Origin: Leptodactylus fallax
Taxonomy: Eukaryota > Chordata > Amphibia > Anura > Leptodactylidae
NCBI GenBank assembly: GCA_947044405.1
Contig: CAMRHE010000503.1
Coordinates: 310,001 to 374,000, forward strand
Direction of reading: 5' to 3'
DNA length: 64,000 nt
Position 1 is the first letter of the stretch, and every line of letters starts with the position of its first letter. Made by a program: the position numbers and the translations under genes. Below the pieces are notes generated by a model that was given only the letters and a program-made list of their open reading frames with translations, did not search any database and was not told the DNA's origin. Positions 11,290 to 22,779 of this stretch are shown here, one piece after another.

Positions 11290-14200
11290 CCCTTCTTTCA
11301 GACGTTAGACAACATTAGACGACATTAGACGTTAGACTACTTGACTACATCCACGTCCTCTTTATTTCTCATAAATTATCTTTTCTCGGTATCACAGAAA
11401 CGAGGCTAACACCCTCAGACACCACCTCCCCTGCTGCCCTCTCCTATTGAGGTCTGCAATTCTCGCACACTCCCTGCCCCAACAATAAACCTGGTGGAGG
11501 CGTAGGCATACTTCTGTCTGACAATTGCTCCTTTGCCCCAATCCAACCGCTACCTGCTCTCACCCTCCCCCTCCTTTGAAGTGCACTCTGTTCGCATTGA
11601 CTCGCCCTCCAGCCTCCAACTGGCCGTCATATATCGACATCCAGGACCTACTACTACCTTTATCGACCAGTTCACCACCTAGCTAATGCACTTCCTATCC
11701 ACAGACACCCCAACCATCATCATGGGTGATTTCAACATTCCCATTAACACAAACCACCCCCCTTCCAGTCTCTTGTCCCTCACTACCTACTTTGGTCTCT
11801 CTCAATGTTCCTCCTCTGCCACCCACACAAAGGGACACACGCTGGACCTCATATTCATCCGCCTCTGCTCTCTAGTCAACCTCTCTAACTCTCCGTCCAC
11901 ACTCTCTGACCACAACCTGCTGACAATCTCTAACCTCTCCTCTGTAATAGACCCTTCAACCCCTAAACCAACACACCCCCCGCAGAAACCTTAATCGCCT
12001 TGACATCCGCACGCTCTCAGACTCTCTCCTACCACTCGCTGACATAATCTCACTCCAGGATATCGATACCGCCACTGACTACAATACTACCATTACCTCA
12101 GCCATTGACTCTGTAGCCCCCTTCACTAACACCAGAGCCCAACCAATCAATAGGCAACCCTGGCACACTGACCTGGCTAAAAAACTGAGACATGTCTCAC
12201 GGGTTGCAAAACGCCTCTGGAAGAAAAGCCACTCCCAAGAGGACTTCCTTAGGTACAAAGAGGCAGTACTCACATTCAAGAACGCACTCACCTCTGCTAA
12301 GCAGGTCTACTTCACCACACTAATATCTGCCCTATCCCGCAACCCCAAACAGCTATTCACTACCTTCAACTCCCTTCTCCGCCCTCCGACATCACTTATC
12401 ACAGCTGATGACTTTGTCTCTTATTTCAAAAGCAAAATTGACACCATCAGAGACAGTCTCACCCTACACCCCCGACAACCACTCTACCCAACTGTCCTGT
12501 GCTCTTCACCTTTAACCTGTTTCTCTACCATCACTGATGGAAAGCTCTCCACTCTAATATCTAAATCCCACCTCACCTCCTGCACACTTGACCCCATCCA
12601 GTCACACCTCATCCCTAAACTCGCTGAAGTCATTACTCCTGCCCTAACCCATCTCTTCAACCTATCCCTAACAAATGGATCCTTCCCTTCCGCCTTCAAA
12701 CATGCTACCGTCACCCCTATACTTAAGAAACCCTCCCTCGACCCGTCCTCTCCAGCCAACTATCGCCCCATCTCACTGCTCCCATACGCCTCTAAACTGC
12801 TGGAGCAACACGTCCACTCCGAACTGTCCTCCTATTTCTCGTCCAATATGCTCTTTGACAGACTACAGTCAGGTTTCAGACCCCACCACTCCACAGAAAC
12901 TTCCCTAACCAAGGTCACTAATGACCTTTTAACTGCGAAAGCCAAACGTTACTACCCTGTCCTCCTCCTCCTCGACCTCTCCTCTGCCTTTGACACAGTC
13001 GACCATTCCCTCCTGTTAGAAATGCTTTCATCCCTTGGCATCTCTGACCTAGCCCTTTCCTGGATCTCCTCATACCTCACCAACCGCTCATTCAGCGTCT
13101 CCCACTTGCAAACCACCTCCCCACCACGCCCTCTTTCTGTAGTTGTCCCCCAAGGCTCCGTCCTAGTACCCCTCCTGTTCTCCATCTACACCCTAGGCCT
13201 TGGCCAACTCATAGAATCCCATGGTTTCCTTTACCATTGCTATGCTGACGACACCCAAATATATCTCTCTGGACCAGACATTACCTCCCTGTTGTCCAGA
13301 GTCCCAGAATGTCTAGCAGCTGTAGCCTCCTTTCTCTCCTCCTGCTTTCTCAAACTCAACATGGAGAAAACGGAGTTCATAATCTTGACCCCTCCACGCA
13401 CGACCCCCCCCTACCTGACCCATCTATCAAAATTAATGGAACCACACTCACCCCAGTCCCACAGGCCCGCGGCCTTGGGATAATCTTAGACTCTGACCTA
13501 TCCTTCAAGCCACATATTCAAACCCTCAACACCTCCTGCCACTTCCAACTCAAGAACATCCACCGAATCTGCTCCTTCCTCACCCCTGAAACTACAAAGA
13601 TGCTAGTCCACGCCCTCATAATCTCCCGCTTAGACTACTGTAACACTTTTCTCCATGGCCTCCCAGCAAACACTCTCGCCCACCTCCAGTCCACCTTAAA
13701 CTGTGCTGCTCGCTTAATACACCTCTCCCCCCGTTCTTCATCAGCCGCTCCCCTCTGCCAATCCCTTCACTGTCTACCCATCGCCCAGAATTCAAACTAC
13801 TAACCCTGACATACAGAGCCATCCACAACCTGTCCCCTCCATATATCTCCTACCTAGTCTCCCGCTACCTGCCCGCATGTAACCTCCGATCCTCCAAAGA
13901 CCTCCTACTCCATTCTGCTCTTATCTGCTCTTCACACAAACGTCTCCAAGACTTCTCCCGTGCATCCACCATACTCTGGAACTCATTACCAAGACACATA
14001 AGTCTGTCCCCCACAGTCAGAAACTTCAAGAAGGCCCTGAAGACTCACCTATTCAGGAAGGCCTACAACCTCCAATAACGCTACTCTCACCACAACACCA
14101 CCTGAACAGCCTCACCCCTCACCTTCTGTTTCTCTCCCTCTTCGCTCATAGACTGTAAGCCCTTGTGGGCAGGGCCCTCTATCCCACTGTGCTAGTTGGT

Positions 14201-14335
14201 CACTGTTTGTATTATCTGTTTTGTATATCTTTTGTATCGTATGTAAATCCGCAAATGTAAGGCACCATGGAATTAATGGTGCTATATAAATAAACAATAA
14301 TAAGAATAATAATAATAAAAATAATAAAAAAGTCT
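11290..14335 (+). mobile_element. L2-type LINE, 5'-truncated
   Basis: A plus-strand non-LTR retrotransposon about 3 kb long. It holds apurinic endonuclease motifs, reverse transcriptase and a C-terminal domain, and ends with the 'ggtgctatataaataaac' text and an (ATAA/AAT)-rich tail typical of L2-clade 3' ends. The 5' end is missing: the first recognisable coding text is already inside the endonuclease. It sits between the two inverted Penelope terminal copies, so it probably inserted into the Penelope element or joins two Penelope fragments. Confidence 0.85.
11340..14077 (+). pseudogene. L2 ORF2 remnant: endonuclease plus reverse transcriptase
   Basis: Fragments in several frames follow the expected order. 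The endonuclease part carries 'IIMGDFNIPIN' (about 11711-11743), 'THTKGHTLDLIF' and 'STLSDHNLLTI'. The RT part (12848-13483) carries '[18 protein letters not shown]' (motif A Asp), '[16 protein letters not shown]' (motif B) and '[11 protein letters not shown]' (catalytic YADD). Downstream frames give '[12 protein letters not shown]' and the L2-like C-terminus, including the 'ILWNSLPRHISLSP' type motif near 13975. Multiple frameshifts and in-frame stops show decay. The family normally encodes one protein of roughly 1000 residues. Confidence 0.85.
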
Positions 14336-14529
14336 GGAGGAGGAGGATCTTGGATCATCAGGGCAGGGCCCTTTTACTGACCTCCATGTGAAGAGCAACA
14401 GACTACCACATAGCAGTGACTTATCATGTATTCATGTATTCATGGATAGGGTTATATTGGATCTTCGTAAGATTCAAAAAATACATGCCCCCTTTAATCT
14501 AACAAAAAGGCCTGGAGCAGAGTAATGAG

Positions 14530-16341
14530 ATAATAATAATAAAGCCCACAGATAAAGGGGGCAATGTAGTTGTTATAGATGTTAAACAATATAAGACCAT
14601 GTGTGACTCGTTATTACAGAAAAGGGATTATTATGAGATCTTGAAAGGAAATCCTACAGTTGAATATAGTAGTGAATTACGTTCCCTATTGTTGAATGCC
14701 AAGGTTAATAAATTGATTTCAGAAAAAGAATACGTTTTTGATGCCTCTTTCACCATTAGAGGCTACTTTTTATTGTTTGCCTAAGGTCCACAAAGGCCTG
14801 TCCCCGCTGAGAGGAAGACCAATTGTGTCTGGAATTAATGGACTCAAAATGTAGGGGTTTATTTGGATAAAATCTTGAGACCTTTTGTGACTGCACTCCC
14901 CTCTTTCATCCAGCCTGGAGGAAGATGTGATATTGTCTTCCATAGATGTGGAAGCATTATACTCTTCAATACCACATCAGTGGGGTCTCAAAGCACTGAA
15001 ATATTTTCTTCACTCACGGGGGACTCAATAACGTGCCCACAGCTCTTTTATCCTGAACCTCCTAGAATTTTCTTTGACTCATAATTTTTTTGTTTTCAAT
15101 GGGAAGCACTTCCACCAGCTCAGGGGCACGGCCATGGGGAATCCATGTGCCCCTACGTATGCCAACTTGCTCCTGGGCAAGTTTTTACGGAGGAAAATGG
15201 AATTTCTGTGTCCAATATTGAGCTGTGGGCATGGTACATTGATGATATCTTTGTGTTGTGGAAGGGCAGTCCAGAGTCCTTTTCAAAATTTGTCTTTCCT
15301 TCACCTTCGAGGTGGGGGATCTGTGCTTCCTTTTTTGGACATTTTGATTTCCAAGGAATGTGGGGGCTCATTAAGTACAAAGGTCTTTAGAAAGTCCACT
15401 GCAACAAATTCCTTCCTACAGTGGAGTAGCCATCATCCATATGCTTTAAGGAAAGGAATTCCACCAGGTCAATATCTCAGATTGGGAAGAAACTGTTCGC
15501 GGGGACAGGACTTTGTGGACCAGGCAGCTGATCTTAGGGAACGCTTTGTTGAGAGAGGCTACCCTGATCAGATTTTGAGGGAGGCTTATCAAGCCTCCTT
15601 AAACAGTAATAGAACTCAATTGTTAAAATCTAAAGAGAAAAAGGACAGTACTGATGAAATTGTTCGTCTCATCGGTACATTTGACAATGGGGTTCCTCAG
15701 GTACGTAGAATTTTGAAACGTCACTGGGAAATTCTTACTATGGACCCCAAATTAAGAGAATGTATCGGGGAGAGACCTCAAATTACCTTTAGGAGGGGGA
15801 GATCACTGTTTACCTTTAGGAGGGGGAGATCACTTAAGGACCGGTTGGTCCATAGTCATCTGAATGTACCTGTTACATCTACTTGGCTCTCCCCCCCACA
15901 GGGGCTGTTATAAATGCAGCGGTTGTACAGCATGTCCTTTTTTACTTACAGGACAAAACTTTTTTTCTGAGGTCATGAAAAAGTCTTTTGATATTCGACA
16001 TTTTATTTCTTGTCGTTCAAAAGGGGTTATTTACAAAATTACGTGTCAATGTAAAATGGAGTATGTTGGGAAAACCAATAGGGAGTTTAGAAGAAGGATT
16101 AGTGAGCATTTGGGGGATATTAGAAATGAACGTGATACCCCTGTGGCAAGACACATTAATGGACTCCATGGTGGAAATATGAATTATATTAGGTTTATAG
16201 GTATAGATCTGGTGAAACCACATCCAAGATGGGGGGATTGGCAAAAGGCCACCTTACAACGGGAAGCAAAATGGATCTTTAGATTGGCGACTGACACCCC
16301 ACATGGTCTGAATGAGCAACTAAATTTTTGTTGCTTTATTT
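14530..16341 (+). pseudogene. Penelope RT/GIY-YIG protein, frameshifted
   Basis: The N-terminal text 'PTDKGGNVVVID' (about 14540) and 'HKGLSPLRGRPIVSGI' (about 14790) are typical of Penelope RTs. Frameshifts and stops follow near 14770 and 14850. 'QLRGTAMGNPCAPTYANL' (15117-15170) is RT motif B, and 'WYIDDIFVLW' (about 15231-15260) is the catalytic motif C in the next frame. The C-terminal frame (15864-16343) shows cysteines 'CSGCTACPF', then 'GVIYKITC' and 'EYVGKT' (the GIY and YIG halves), an Arg in 'FRRRISEHLGD' and the conserved 'QREAKWIFRL' and 'PHGLNEQLNF'. Several frame changes mean this copy cannot make the whole protein. A 24-base duplication sits at 15784-15835. Confidence 0.9.
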
Positions 16342-17070
16342 AATTTATTTGATGTTGCCAATGTAATTCTATATACTCCTCTCTTTTGGAATTACATATT
16401 TATTTTCCTAAGGTTGATAGCTCTCTATAAATACATATATATATTTCTGATATGCTCCATTTATTCGTTATATATATTTTTAACCATCCTTTTAATATCA
16501 ATGAGCTAAGGGATTGTTTTTCCCATTGTAATGGGATCATCGCAATTGGATAATGGGTTGTTTTTCAAAATTATATTATCATGCGTGGCTTATCTGAGGG
16601 GTTATGGTAATTCATTGGTATATATCTCCCCCACGTATATGATCACTTTGTATGCATTAATACAGTTAAATCAGCATTTGTCTATGGTAATCGGCATCTG
16701 CTGCTTTCCCTGTATCTGCGCGCAGTGCGCATTCGCGGTTACCGGCCGGTCGTTACCATGGAACCGACGCTAGTTGATATCAAACCGGAAGTGACGCGAT
16801 TTGCATCGCTAGCAGGCGCACACAGGTGTACGCGGGACCGTATACACATGTCTCCCCTCTGAGAGACATGACTCCCCTTTGTTCAAACAACTGTAACGCT
16901 TTTGACCTGATTAGGGGGCGGCATGTGTATTTAAATTGCCCTATGCTGTACATTCGCTGGCCACTGCCATTCTATGCTTAAACTAGTGAGGAATAGTCCC
17001 ACCACTGTGGGTTCTCTGGTTTATTTTTTTGTACCCCGTGAAGCACTTTTTTAGATAATGTGATAATGTT

Positions 17071-17120
17071 AAGGTCTCCTGAGGATTGGCGCAGGACGTG
17101 CCATGAAACGCGTAGGTACT
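17071..17120 (+). ncRNA. Hammerhead-ribozyme-like motif in Penelope terminus
   Basis: The sequence shows CTGAGGA (17079-17085), a stem 'tggc...gcca' around an irregular loop, then GAAA (17105-17108) leading into the self-complementary hexamer ACGCGT and an A at the expected cleavage position. This order matches the CUGANGA / stem II / GAAA core of minimal type I hammerheads, and such motifs are known in Penelope termini. The very short palindromic stem III is typical of versions thought to cleave as dimers. Stem I pairing is not convincing by eye, so activity is uncertain. Confidence 0.6.
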
Positions 17121-17221
17121 AATAGGGACATTTAAAGGCACAGTTTGGTACTGCCCTTGTTAGGGCGGGAGTCAATAAGGGGGACTAGGGAGAGTGTGTA
17201 AGGGATTGGATAGGGACCATG

Positions 17222-17405
17222 TTTCCTTGCCCTGCAAAAGCCATCTCCTTTGGTTGATTCCCCTGTATCCTACAGTGTGGGTAAGATCCATCCATTTTTT
17301 ACCTTTTCAGTGGTGATTTTTGGTGTTATGATTATGCCTTGGTTTGAGGTATGCTTTATCTATTTATAATAAATGTTAAGTTTTATTTTTGCATTTGTGC
17401 TATGT
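17222..17405 (+). repeat. Penelope terminal segment (right copy)
   Basis: Matches 11064-11252 in inverted orientation over about 185 bases with few differences. It directly follows the ribozyme-like motif and ends near 'gctatgttata'. It defines the 3' end of the Penelope element. Confidence 0.85.
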
Positions 17406-18048
17406 TATATGGAATTCCTTATGCAACTATGGTGGTAGCCCTGGCTATCTCCTGCTGTTCCACCAGATCTGCTCAGAGTTTGTGTTTTGATTTCTCTGCA
17501 AAGATCTATCATACTGGGGCAGCTTGCAAACAAGCAGCGGAGATGGCTGAGCTTTTATACGGTAATGTTATATTATGAAGGCCTCTAACATCGCACGAAA
17601 CGCCTACCGGCAAACGGTATAATTATATGGCGAGCGTACGGGTAGGCCATACAAATAATAGGCAGCGGGAGGGAGAAGCGATAATAGAGAGTAATCCATT
17701 CATAACATACACATTTTCAATTACTTTAGCGTAATGGGAATGGCTTCTCTATGGCCAAGTGGAAAGATTACGCAAATTAAAAAAAAAAAAAAATCTCTCT
17801 CATATCTACCTATCTATAGCTTGGTGCCTACCATCCAATTTCCTACTAGAGTCTCCCTATGATAAAAGACTCCTCACATGGAAATCCAGGGCCCCCTGAT
17901 CTGTACAAAGGGATTACATATATCCAGGCAGAGGATGACCCCCTATGTGAAGTCACGTGCTTCTACCACACCCTGTTTCAGGATGATCTGACCCCATTAT
18001 CGCAATCCCCTATTAAAAAGCCTCCCCTACTGGGGTCCCTGTACTATA
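17406..18048. other. Gene-free stretch
   Basis: Nothing recognisable apart from a poly-A run at 17780-17793. Confidence 0.5.
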
Positions 18049-18240
18049 CAGTGGGTACGAAAAGTATTCAGACCCCTTTAAATTTTTCACTCTTTGTTTC
18101 ATTGCAGCCATTTGCTAAAAGCAAAAAAGTTTATTTTATTTCTCATTAATGTACACTCAGCACCCCATCTTGACAGAAAAAAACTGAAATGTAGATATTT
18201 TTGCTAATTTATTAAAAAAGAAAAACTGAAATATCACATA
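18049..18240 (+). mobile_element. Terminal fragment of another Tc1/mariner family
   Basis: After a TA, the text 'cagtgggtacgaaaagtat' followed by 'tcagacccctttaaa' is a Tc1-type terminal inverted repeat clearly different from the four 1.6-kb copies elsewhere. About 190 bases of the end are kept, to 'aaactgaaatatcacat'. The transposase and the opposite end are absent, so this is a truncated relic. Confidence 0.75.
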
Positions 18241-18640
18241 GAGGTCAATGCCTAGAAGTTACTTCTAGGTACATTGCTAGCTATGAGACCTAGAAGTTTC
18301 AATGTTACACTGGTTCTCAGTAGTACTGGACCACCATGCATAACAATGCTACTACGATACCTGAACCTAATCTTATGAGGTGGAGATTGGTCAGGTCTAA
18401 CTTTTTACTAAATATGACCTTCTGACCATGTAACCTCACAGTTTCTATACCTAAACAACTAGAAACATTGCCAAATTAACAAAACACAAACTATGAACTT
18501 AACAGCACAATTGCTTTGAATGTCAATAGTCTTTACATCAGCTCACAGTTCTCCACGAAATATGTGGGTGGTAGGTACCATTCAGGTTGTTTCTCTTGGC
18601 CAATGGTTGTTACTGCCTGTTTAGCATGAAAACTTCTTGG
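18241..18640. other. Gene-free stretch next to gypsy element
   Basis: A short imperfect palindrome around 'cctagaagttacttctagg' (18250-18268) is visible. The gypsy 3' end or LTR may lie in 18500-18650, but no TG...CA boundary with a partner copy can be identified. Confidence 0.4.
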
Positions 18641-18917
18641 TACCCTACTTGGCTCTCCCATGGTATCATAAGTAAGTGTAACAGGCCTTCGAAGATCTTT
18701 TCAATGTCTGTTGTTCTGAAGTTTCTGTTTCTTCATCTGTTCCTAGATCTGTTGGTTCAGATTTTTCCATCAATTTTTCTGACTCTGGAGTTGTTGCAGA
18801 TTCCTTTGATGACTTTTCTGAATCTGACAGTAGACCTTCAGGTGATGCCAAGATCTCTGATGAATCCTGTGGTTCAAATTCTGCTGCTTCAGGATTAAGT
18901 TTACCACCTTGTGCTGT

Positions 18918-20314
18918 TTAATTATCTGTCGTAGGTGAACTTAATGAATACATTTCATCTTCTTCATCATCACTGTCAATTTCATATCCTACATATGATG
19001 TTGGTTTTGGTCGCTTTGGTTTGGAGGATCTCTCTTGGCCTAACAATTCCGCAGTCTGCTGTTCATCTGGAAGATAGTCACAAGATAATAACAGATTATG
19101 GTGCAAAATCCTTGATCTGTTGCCACCTGACTCTGGTTTTACCTCATACACTGGACTGTTTTCATGTTTTCTTCTCACAACAACATAAATCTTATCTTCC
19201 CAATAGGAGCGAAGTTTGCCTGGTCCCCCTTTCTCATTTAAATTCTTCACTAGAACTCGACTTCCTGGAGTAAGTTCAGTGCCATGACTTTTCTGGTCAT
19301 AGTATTCCTTGCTTTTACATGCTGACTTCTTTGCTGTTTCTGAAGCTATTTTATAAGCTTCTGCCGTTCTCTTTTTCCAGACAGTAACATAATCTGCGTA
19401 AGTTTTGTACTTCTCTGATACTGAGGTGTCAAACATTATGTCAATTGGAAGTCTTGGTGATCGACCATACAATAGGTTGAAAGGTGAATACCCTGTTGCC
19501 TCACTTTTTGTACAATTGTAAGCGTGGACTACTTTTGACAAAGAGTTCTTCCAGTCTTGCTTTTCTTCTTCTATAAGAGTCCTCAACATTGATAACAATG
19601 TGCGATTGAAACGTTCAACCTGTCCATTACCCTCTGGGTGATATGGAGTTGTATGAGAATTCTGAATTCTGCAGTATTTCCCAAGTCTTGCAAATAACTG
19701 ATTCTCAAATTCTCTTCCCAGATCATGGTGTAATTTTGTTGGAAAGCCAAACTTTAGAGCAAAATCATTAAATATTTTGTCTGCTGCAGTCTTACCAGAT
19801 TTGTTTGTGGTAGCATATGCCTGTGCAAATCTTGTGAAATGATCCATTAAAACAAGGATGTACTCATACCCTCCTTTGCACTTTTTCAGATGCAAAAAAT
19901 CAATGGATACCAGTTCAAAAGGATAAGTGGAGACAATGTTGTTCAATGGTGCTCTGGTTGCATTCTCTGGTGACATAATGCTCAATATCCCTCTGCATGG
20001 ATGGCCAGAAGAAGCGTTCTCTGACAAGATCGACAGTTCTTTCTGCTCCCAAGTGTCCTATTTGTTCATGGAGTTCTTTGAATACTGTCCTATGGTAGAC
20101 TTTTGGCAAGACTAATTGTAAGTTATGGCTAGTCTTCCTATAAAGAATACCATCTGAGTTGAGGTATAATTTAGACCATTCTCTGAATAAGGCAGTTACC
20201 ACTGGTGGTTCTGTTTTTCTCTCCTTCTTAGGATGAAATCTATTTTGATGTTTGTAGTGTAGCAGTCTCCCAATGATCGTGTCATCTTCTTGTGCTTTTC
20301 TGATTGTTTCTTTT
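18918..20314 (-). pseudogene. Gypsy integrase
   Basis: Read on the minus strand from next to the solo LTR. The zinc-binding N-terminus shows 'ELHEQIGHLGAERTVDL' with later cysteines. A frame change near 19970 precedes the catalytic core: 'PFELVSIDFLHLKK' has the first Asp, 'HHDLGREFENQLF' the second (usual form HSDQGREF), and 'YHPEGNGQVERFNRTL' the Glu. The C-terminal part has 'YSPFNLLYGRSPRLP' and 'PGSRVLVKNLNEKGGPGKL', a chromatin-binding-type tail domain. The core is well kept in one 369-residue frame, but the frameshift upstream separates it from the zinc domain. Confidence 0.9.
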
Positions 20315-20319
20315 GGGAG

Positions 20320-20621
20320 TGTTGGTATATACTATATACATATATATGCAACAGATAGACTTATTTGTGTGCAGAAGTTTACATCTATCTGACAGTAGAT
20401 GGCGATGTTATTAGTGTTATATGCTGAATAGAGTGTAATGGTATGCTATGTGAGACTTGCTGTACCTTGCTTTTTATCTCTCTATTGTAAAAGGTCCTTT
20501 TTACTTTCAAGTTTTGCTGTGTTAACGTTTTGATGCTGTTTACCTCATGTTCTAAGAAGTAAATGCTGATTATCCCATATAATCTACTCTCAAGCTTCTT
20601 CTGTGACACAACTATGCAACA
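20320..20621. mobile_element. Solo LTR (302 bp) inside gypsy pol
   Basis: Begins TGTTGG and ends GCAACA on the plus strand, an inverted TG...CA pair. It is bounded by the direct repeat gggag at 20315-20319 and 20622-20626. Without the insert and one gggag, the gypsy minus-strand frame runs through directly. A single LTR with 5-bp duplication and no internal region is the footprint of LTR-LTR recombination after insertion. Family unknown. Confidence 0.9.
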
Positions 20622-20626
20622 GGGAG

Positions 20627-22136
20627 CTGTTTAACGCTTGCTATGAGGCTTTGTTCAACTTCCCCAGCTGCAATTTCTATAGTTACAGGGCACCACCATG
20701 GCATATGTTCCTCCTCTTGTATTTGAACTGCTTGCACAGTACTACCAATAGCTTCCATGCTGATTTCTTGGGAACATTCCTTCATGTACTGGTCAGGATC
20801 TAGTGGCATTCTAGACAATCCATCAGCATCTGCATTGGCTTTCCCTAGGCGGTATTTAATGCTAAAATTGAAGTCTGCGAGTTCTGACACCCACCTATGG
20901 CAGTCGCATTTAATTTTGCTGTAGTGAGAACATAGGTCAGTGGATTGTTGTCTGTATATACCACAAATGATGGACTATAGTACAAGTAGTCTCTAAAATG
21001 GTCACATATTGCCCATTTCATTGCCAAAAACTCAAGTTTCCCAGAGTGCAAATGGTAGTTCTTCTCTGCTGCAGTAAGAGTTCTTGAGCCATAACCGATA
21101 ACTCTCAACTTGCTATTTTGCCTTTGATATAGGACAGCACCAAGTCCTTCCTGAGATGCATCACAGTGCAGTATAAATGGGTTGTTAAAGTCTGGATACC
21201 CCATCACTGGTGGCTTAACTAACAAATCAATCAGTCTCTCCAGGCTTTCTTGATGATGGGCAGTCCAATTGATGGGCTGATGTGCAGGAAGTTGACTTTT
21301 GCCCTTCTGTTTGGACCTATCTCTTTTTGCTTTCTTTTCTGTGGTTGATGGTGAACCTGGCCCTGCAGACAGTAGATCATACAGTGGAGCAATCTGGGAG
21401 AAATTTTGAATATACTGTATGTCCGGTAGTAGGACAGAAAACCTAGTCTTTTTCTAAGCTCTCCCACTGTAGATGGAAGTTTGTTTTTCAAAGCCATTAT
21501 GGGAGCAATTTCTGCTGGATCCATAGTATAACCATCACCAGAGACAATCTTACCTAGGAACCGGACTTGTCTTTTGAACAGCTCAGATTTCTTTGGTGTT
21601 AGCTTGATTCCATGCTGTTGATAGCGCCGAAGCACAGTCCGTACATGTTCCACATGTTCAGTGAACGACTTACTGTGAACCAGGTTGTCATCAAGATATG
21701 GTTGACAGATACTATCTCTCAGTCCTTCCAAGCATTCTTCCATGCTTTTCTGAAATTCTGCAGGAGCTGAGCTGAGCCCAAAAGGAATACGGATACATTC
21801 ATATAATCCCCAAAGTGTTATAAAGGCTGTCAAAGGCCTACTGGATTCTTCCATAAATCCTTGGTGATAGGCTTTTCCTTGATCAAGCACAGAAAACCAA
21901 GAACTTCCTGACAAGCTATTCAGCATATCTTGGATTCTAGGTATAGGATGACGTTCAGGAACTGACTTCTGGTTTAGTTCTCTATAGTCACAGCAGAGTC
22001 TTAGGCTACCATCTCGTTTTCTTACACAAACTATAGGAGAAGAATAGGATGATTTTGATTTCCTAATCACACCTCTATTTATCAGGTCTTCTAGGTACTC
22101 CTTCACTTCTTTATGAAGCGGTTTAGGCACAACAGT
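20627..22136 (-). pseudogene. Gypsy reverse transcriptase and RNase H
   Basis: The RT starts after the second solo LTR with '[17 protein letters not shown]'. It shows '[16 protein letters not shown]', '[15 protein letters not shown]' (first catalytic Asp), '[12 protein letters not shown]' and '[13 protein letters not shown]' (YLDD catalytic box). A frameshift near 21410 disrupts the connection to the RNase H, which shows 'FILHCDASQEGLGAVL', 'LEFLAMKWAICDHFRDYL' and 'VVYTDNNPLTYVL'. A second frame change lies near 20900, before 'FSIKYRLGKANADADGLSR'. The order and motifs are standard for vertebrate gypsy elements. Confidence 0.9.
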
Positions 22137-22141
22137 ATATG

Positions 22142-22774
22142 TGTTAGGGTCTTGCCAAACGTAGCAATACCCTGACACTACTGCAGGGGTCTGGGAGGAA
22201 GGACAGAGACAAGTGAGCCCTAATCTCACCCCAGCCACTGTCCCTTCCTATTGCCTCAGTTACCCTAAACGGTAAAAGGACAACCTGAAGACGAGCCCTA
22301 TACTGGGTAAGTGACACACAGAACAGGACAAGACAAAACAAACGACAAAAAGAGAGGTCAGGAAGCCAAGGGGTCGGTAACAAACGAGCAATGCAGTACA
22401 AAATCACAATCCAAGAGAATAGTCACTAAGCAAGCCAAAGATCAGAGAAATAGCACAGTAAATAACAAGGGCAAAAAGAGAGCAGGCAAAGTCAGAGCAA
22501 TAACCGGTAACATGCTGAGAAAGTGACATCCCGTATATAGAAAGTCTGTCAATATAGGCTGTCACTCACACAGGCCAGGAAGAGATTAACTCTATGCAGT
22601 CCAGAGAGAAATGCTCAGAACACGAGTGTGGCTGGAAATCCATTACTTTGTCTAGGACCATGTTCAGACTGAGCAACAAGAAACCTACGCAAGGAATCAA
22701 ACCGAACACGCCTCCTTCGCCACAGCGTGCGAGCGGAGGGTGGTGCCGAGACCCGAACAGGTAGAGACGTTACA
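22142..22774. mobile_element. Solo LTR (633 bp) inside gypsy pol
   Basis: Starts TGTTAGGG and ends CGTTACA on the plus strand. The direct repeat atatg flanks it at 22137-22141 and 22775-22779. The gypsy pol coding text stops at one side and resumes at the other, so this is a later insertion. It differs from the 302-bp LTR in length and ends, so two LTR families are represented. No internal retroelement sequence remains. Confidence 0.9.
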
Positions 22775-22779
22775 ATATG

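Larger units (their letters stand above)
14500..17405 (+). mobile_element. Penelope-like retroelement
   Basis: The plus-strand body holds a Penelope-type reverse transcriptase followed by a GIY-YIG endonuclease, an AT-rich 3' part, a hammerhead-like ribozyme motif at 17.07-17.12 kb and a terminal segment repeated in inverted orientation at 11064-11252. The order RT, then zinc-binding cysteines, then GIY-YIG is diagnostic. Counting the inverted left terminus, the element spans 11064-17405 with an L2 LINE between. No clean target duplication is visible at the outer ends. Confidence 0.85.

Noticed and set aside
15074..15913. 279-residue frame as an intact host gene
   Set aside because: It is a Penelope RT fragment that includes out-of-frame stretches; the catalytic YIDD lies in a different frame.
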